From VXYL01 sp965116345 (GTDB lineage Bacteria; Pseudomonadota; Gammaproteobacteria; Pseudomonadales; Azotimanducaceae): a stretch of DNA of 64,000 nucleotides. Of this stretch, positions 60,428 through 64,000 are shown in pieces (the first letter of the stretch is position 1; each line of letters begins with the position of its first letter). Made by a program: the position numbers and the translations under genes. The stretch covers positions 3,286,001 to 3,350,000 of the forward strand of contig OZ220680.1 of assembly GCA_965116345.1 (NCBI GenBank), in the 5' to 3' direction. The notes under the pieces were generated by a model. That model was not told the DNA's origin and made no database searches. It saw only the letters and a list, made by a program, of their open reading frames with translations.

Positions 60428-61510
60428 TTACTCGAAGTACGCGTGCTTCTTGGGATCGAAGGCTTCGCGGACCGCCTCGCCGATGTAGTTGACCATGATC
60501 AGCACGATGGAGATGGCAATGCCCACCGAGAGGATGATCCACGGCGCCGTGACGATGTGGTTCTGGCCTTGGGCGAGGAGTTCCCCCCAACTCGGTGTCG
60601 GCGGCGGCAGGCCGAACCCGAGGTAGTCCAGCGCGGTCAGGAGGAAGATGCCGCCGGCGATGGAGAAGGGGATGAAGCTGACGATCACCGAGATCGTGTT
60701 GGGGATCACGTGGCTGGCGATCTGGCGGGTGTTGGATGCACCGAGGGCGCGCGCGGCGAGGACGTACTCCCGGGTCTTCTCCTTGTACGTCGACGTGCGC
60801 ATGTTCCAGGTCATCTGGGTCCAGCCGAAAATGACCATCACGACCGCCAGCGTCCAGAAGTTGGGTATGACGATGCTGGCCACGATCATGATCACGTAGA
60901 GGCTCGGCACCATGTTCCAGATCTCGATCACGCGCTGGAACAGCAGGTCGAAGACGCCTCCCCAGAATCCCATGGCGCAGCCCACCGCGATACCGATGAG
61001 GTAGTTGCACAGGAGCAGCAGGAAGGCGAAGGCGAAGGCGATCCGGAAGCCGTAGATCAGCCGCGCCAGCACGTCGCGCCCCGTCTGGTCGGTGCCGAGA
61101 TAGTGACCGGTCTCGAACGACGGCGCGTAGGGCGGGAAGAACCCCGGCGTCAGGTCGTTCTCCAGCGGGCCATAGGGTACGGGGGGCATCAACACCCAGT
61201 TGCCGCGATCCTGGGCCTCGAACCGAGCCTTCAGGTCGCGGTAGTCCGTCTCGTATTCATAGTCGAGGCCGAAGGTGGCACCGGGGATGATGTCGCCGTA
61301 GGTCGGGAAATACAGTTCGCCATCGTAGGACACGACGAGTGCGCGGCCGTTGACGAGAAGCTCCGCACCGGCAGACAGGACGAGGGCGACGACCAGCGCC
61401 ACGGCGGAGTAGTAGCCCCGCTTGATCGACCTGAACCGCCGCCACTGCTTGACGGTCTGCGGATTGATCGTGAATCCCTCGCGTAAGCGGCCTCGCAACC
61501 CATGCGACAC
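60428..61510 (-). CDS. yejE: Peptide ABC transporter permease, YejE-like
   Basis: 360 residues from GTG 61510. The first membrane segment is followed by the large periplasmic insertion peculiar to YejE (VVSYDGELYFPTYGDI, ETDYRDLK, VPYGPLENDLTPGFFPPYAP), then GTDQTGRDVLARLIYG, the BPD_transp_1 core and the EAA loop AARALGASNTRQIASHVIPN. It ends IGEAVREAFDPKKHAYFE, like YejE. It pairs with the YejB-like permease to form the membrane channel. A short start region overlaps no other gene; 64 bp separate it from yejB. Confidence 0.88.
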   Translation of the reverse strand: MSHGLRGRLREGFTINPQTVKQWRRFRSIKRGYYSAVALVVALVLSAGAELLVNGRALVVSYDGELYFPTYGDIIPGATFGLDYEYETDYRDLKARFEAQDRGNWVLMPPVPYGPLENDLTPGFFPPYAPSFETGHYLGTDQTGRDVLARLIYGFRIAFAFAFLLLLCNYLIGIAVGCAMGFWGGVFDLLFQRVIEIWNMVPSLYVIMIVASIVIPNFWTLAVVMVIFGWTQMTWNMRTSTYKEKTREYVLAARALGASNTRQIASHVIPNTISVIVSFIPFSIAGGIFLLTALDYLGFGLPPPTPSWGELLAQGQNHIVTAPWIILSVGIAISIVLIMVNYIGEAVREAFDPKKHAYFE

Positions 61511-61574
61511 CGCGGTGCCCGCGTCGAAGCCGGACGGGGTGTCAGGGGGCTCGGGGCTGGGGACCGCCTGACTT

Positions 61575-62615
61575 TCATTGGGATGTCTCCCCGCTGCCGA
61601 ACTTGACCCGCGGGTCGACGAGGGCCACGCAGATGTCGGACAGGATGTTGCCGATCAGGAACAGCAGCGACGACAGCACGAGGATGCCCATGACCACCGG
61701 ATAGTCCCGTTCGATCAGCGACTCGAAACCGAGCAGTCCGAAACCGTCGATGTTGAATATCTTCTCGATCAGGAACGATCCGGTGAGGATCAGCGAGATG
61801 TTGTTGCCGAAGCCGGTGGCGAGCGGGATCAGGCTGTTGCGGAAGGCGTGACCGAAAATGGCGCGCTTGAAGTCCATGCCCTTGGCCACGGCGGTTCGCA
61901 CATAATCCGCGGCGAGGTTGTCCATCAGCGAGTTCTTCATGAGGATCGTCGAAAACGCGAAGCTGCCCGCCGTGTAGGCGATCAGGGGAAGCACGGCGTG
62001 GGTGAACACGTCGCCGACCTTCTCCATCGTCGACAGCTCGTCGAAGTCGCCGCTGACGAAACCGCCGAGCGGGAACCATTCCAGGTTGGCGGCGAAGATG
62101 GTCAGCAACAGCAGGGCGACGACGTAGCTCGGGATGGCGTAGCCCGCGAAGATGACGGCGGACGTCGCGTTGTCGAAGGCTGTCTTGTGGCGGATGGCCT
62201 TGTACATGCCGAGTGGTATACACACGCCGTAGGTGAGGATGAGGGTCCAGATGCCGTAGAAGACGGACACCGGCAGGCGGTCCGTGATGGTGTCCCAGAC
62301 CGGGTCGCTGTAGCGCGTCGACCGGCCGAGGTCGAGCACGAGCACCTTGCCGAGCCAATCGAAGTAGGACACGACGACCGGCTTGTCGAAGCCGTAGTAG
62401 GCCTTGAGATCCTCCAGTTGCGCGTCGGACAACGTACTGCCGCCCTGGCTGTCGTAGCTGGACGCCGCGGTCTCGTCACCGGCAAGCCTGGCCTCGCTCA
62501 TCATCCGCTCGATGGGTCCACCGGGGACGAGCCGTGTCAACACGAACACCAGGATCGTGACGCCGATGAACGTCGGGATGATGAGCAGGAAGCGGCGAAT
62601 GAAGTAGCTGGTCAC
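61575..62615 (-). CDS. yejB: Peptide ABC transporter permease, YejB-like
   Basis: 346 residues from GTG 62615. The N-terminus TSYFIRRFLLIIPTFIGVTI and VFVLTRLVPGGPIER match the DppB/YejB family, with a long periplasmic loop (about 40-90) that contains GGSTLSDAQLEDLKAYYGFD. The EAA motif region is YVRTAVAKGMDFKRAIFGHA. It starts the importer operon, reading B-E-SBP-D-F. The upstream region holds a REP-like element rather than an obvious promoter. Confidence 0.9.
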   Translation of the reverse strand: MTSYFIRRFLLIIPTFIGVTILVFVLTRLVPGGPIERMMSEARLAGDETAASSYDSQGGSTLSDAQLEDLKAYYGFDKPVVVSYFDWLGKVLVLDLGRSTRYSDPVWDTITDRLPVSVFYGIWTLILTYGVCIPLGMYKAIRHKTAFDNATSAVIFAGYAIPSYVVALLLLTIFAANLEWFPLGGFVSGDFDELSTMEKVGDVFTHAVLPLIAYTAGSFAFSTILMKNSLMDNLAADYVRTAVAKGMDFKRAIFGHAFRNSLIPLATGFGNNISLILTGSFLIEKIFNIDGFGLLGFESLIERDYPVVMGILVLSSLLFLIGNILSDICVALVDPRVKFGSGETSQ

Positions 62616-62642
62616 CGCCTATCCCCGACGCCGGTCCATCTA

Positions 62643-62672
62643 TGCGTAGGGGCGACCCTTGTGGTCGCCCGT
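62643..62672 (+). repeat. REP-like inverted repeat
   Basis: TGCGTAGGGGCGACC (62643-62657) is followed by CTTGTGGTCGCCC; GGGCGACC and GGTCGCCC form an 8-bp stem around a short loop. The first 15 bases recur exactly in inverse orientation at the acyl-CoA ligase stop (46600-46621), so this is a repeated family in the genome. Confidence 0.55.
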
Positions 62673-62854
62673 GTCTGGTGTCGACACCGCCCCTGGATCG
62701 CTATGGTCTGCCAAGACAGCGTGCCGACGGCAAGTACGCACTAGACTCCTTGAGCGCCCTTGATGTTCACCCTCAGGTTGCACGTGGAAAATCGCTTCGA
62801 GCTGCTCTTGAACGGCTCCCGAAGGGAGACGCGCTCGCGTACTCGCGAGACGCA

Positions 62855-64000
62855 CTAGCTGGTCGTCCCGTTCACGGTGCGTTCGATCAGCGCCGTGAGA
62901 TCGTCGTTGAGGTCGTGGGTTCTCGCCAGCACCGTACCGTCGCCATCCACCAGGAGGTAGGTCGGATAGCCCCGTACCACCCAAGTCTTCAGGATGTCAC
63001 TCTTCGGTCCGATGTGCCAGTTCGCCCAGGGCATCGGCTCGTCGACCTGGAATTCGGTGACCGTGTCGAGTTCGGCGTCGACGCTGATGGAGAGGATCTC
63101 GAAGCGTTCATCCGGCAACGACTCGTCCAGCTCGCGTAGCTTGGGCAGCGATTTGACGCACGGCCCGCACCAGGTCGCCCAGAAGTCGAGCAGGACCACC
63201 TGACCGGCATAGGCGGAGAAGCTCTCCTCGGTACCGTCCAAGGTCGCCGCCTGCACATCGGGCAGGGCTCGGCCGACCGCGAAGCTGAAGCTGTTCAACA
63301 GGTTCTCCTGGGCTTCGGCCAGGGTGATCGGGTCGCGGTCCCTGCGGGTCCTGAACGGTTCGTTCTCCACCCCGGCGCTCAAGCCCTCGGCGGCGGCGAA
63401 GGCGGCCTGTCGATACGTCTCGCGATTCTCGGCGGCCGTGCCGATGTCGTTGACCTGGCGGATGTGCCTCGACGCCAGGTAGTAGCGGGCGGTGGCACGG
63501 TGCACCGGGTGGGTCGGGTCGTTGGCCATGGTCTCGAACAGCGCGTCGACGGCTTCGTTGTCGCCGGGACCCACACGGAAGTCGATATTCCACAGCAGCA
63601 GCGGCCAGTCCTCGTGGTCCGGTGCATGACGAAGGAGCGCGACGGCACCGAGGGCCACATCGTCGGAGTTGGGGGTTTCTTCGGCAAGGAAGGCCGCGGC
63701 GTCAACGGTCCGCTCGTGTTCGCCGCCCAGGGCGATGATGGCTTTCGCCGCGACCGACGCCGGCCCGATGTCGGGATGCGGCCCGCGTTCCTCCCCGCGG
63801 CGGCGGTCTTTCTCCTCCTTGGTGGCGTCCGACGCGGTGATTTCGTCGTCGATTTCGTGCCACACCTTGTCGAGGTCGAGGTAGGTCTGGATCGGGCCCC
63901 AATCGGCCAGTGCCACGGTTACCGCTTTGTCGGCGGCATCGATGGCGTCGATGACGATGTTCGGCAGGAGGATCTGCGGCAGCACGGCGGCGGTAGCGGG
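62855..64000 (-). CDS. TlpA-like thioredoxin-domain protein (partial, runs off the window)
   Basis: 382 codons are visible; the frame is still open at the right edge, so the start lies outside or is the GTG near 63985. The N-terminal ~230 residues are helical with ALxxxA repeats and no known domain (DKVWHEIDDEITASDATKEE, TARYYLASRHIRQVND). The C-terminal thioredoxin fold has VVLLDFWATWCGPCVKSLPK with the redox motif WCGPC and the cis-Pro loop VRGYPTYLLVDGDGTV. Proteins of this design are exported disulfide reductases of the TlpA/ResA type. The export signal would be in the missing part. Confidence 0.82.
   Translation of the reverse strand, partial: PATAAVLPQILLPNIVIDAIDAADKAVTVALADWGPIQTYLDLDKVWHEIDDEITASDATKEEKDRRRGEERGPHPDIGPASVAAKAIIALGGEHERTVDAAAFLAEETPNSDDVALGAVALLRHAPDHEDWPLLLWNIDFRVGPGDNEAVDALFETMANDPTHPVHRATARYYLASRHIRQVNDIGTAAENRETYRQAAFAAAEGLSAGVENEPFRTRRDRDPITLAEAQENLLNSFSFAVGRALPDVQAATLDGTEESFSAYAGQVVLLDFWATWCGPCVKSLPKLRELDESLPDERFEILSISVDAELDTVTEFQVDEPMPWANWHIGPKSDILKTWVVRGYPTYLLVDGDGTVLARTHDLNDDLTALIERTVNGTTS

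Noticed and set aside
61231..62358. A 375-codon frame overlapping the yejB-yejE junction
   Set aside because: It is an Arg/His-rich shadow in another frame of two clear permease genes.

Overview
The window is a high-GC chromosomal segment of a Gram-negative, aerobic, heterotrophic proteobacterium. A gammaproteobacterium fits best: there is a PBP1b gene (mrcB) followed by a proline-rich TPR lipoprotein that resembles the Pseudomonas-type PBP1b activator, a glcDEF glycolate oxidase operon, lhr, and a Yej-type oligopeptide importer. Lipoprotein signals, a DUF5916 outer-membrane barrel and a periplasmic PQQ enzyme confirm a double membrane. The species cannot be named from sequence alone. No rRNA, intact tRNA, CRISPR array or prophage was found. 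Apart from a Phd-type antitoxin, no DNA-binding transcriptional regulator was recognised in 64 kb.

Layout. 1-6.1 kb: end of glcD, glcE, glcF, then on the minus strand a DsbA-like protein, mrcB and the TPR lipoprotein. 6.1-11.3 kb: accessory or defence-like stretch with a nucleotidyltransferase-fold protein, a degenerate tRNA-like sequence, a large DUF262-HNH-HEPN protein and a DUF4143 ATPase with a palindromic operator. 11.5-14.8 kb: acyl-CoA dehydrogenase overlapping an oligopeptidase B-like lipoprotein. 15-21 kb: a visibly AT-richer block with an operon of Gfo/Idh/MocA oxidoreductase, PEP-utilising phosphotransferase and GPH sugar transporter, facing a peroxiredoxin-like gene in which UGA occupies the active-site cysteine codon. 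21-27.8 kb: nucleoside hydrolase, MFS transporter, lhr. 27.8-31.2 kb: transposase relics and a small secreted-protein cluster with an HETGH metallopeptidase and a frameshifted lipoprotein gene. 31.4-41.6 kb: SDR and two enoyl-CoA hydratases, GNAT, isocitrate/isopropylmalate dehydrogenase-family enzyme, acyltransferase, sucrase/ferredoxin-like protein, YihY membrane protein, a secreted protein of unknown function and a PQQ dehydrogenase. 41.7-50.9 kb: a catabolic region with two Gfo/Idh/MocA oxidoreductases, two TIM-barrel isomerases/epimerases, aminotransferase, acyl-CoA ligase, homocysteine methyltransferase-like enzyme and GST. 50.9-55.7 kb: an AT-richer insertion (LRR protein plus unknown protein) bracketed by a 307-bp direct duplication of the 3' end of a DUF5916 gene, with IS relics. 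55.8-56.4 kb: Phd/PIN toxin-antitoxin pair. 56.5-62.6 kb: a five-gene Yej-like peptide ABC importer. 62.9-64 kb: a TlpA-like thioredoxin protein running off the end.

The most interesting signal is the gene at 20556-21029 (minus). It reads through one in-frame UGA exactly where this peroxiredoxin-like family has the first Cys of its CxxC motif (giving UPYC), has a strong ribosome binding site, no other stop, and a 7-bp hairpin starting 9 nt after the UGA. This is the arrangement of a bacterial selenoprotein with a SECIS element. Other points worth a second look are a tandem array of nested palindromes (44137-44290), IS5-like inverted-repeat ends flanked by CTAG placed exactly on stop codons, the DUF5916 3'-end duplication around the LRR island, and the DUF262-HNH-HEPN protein.
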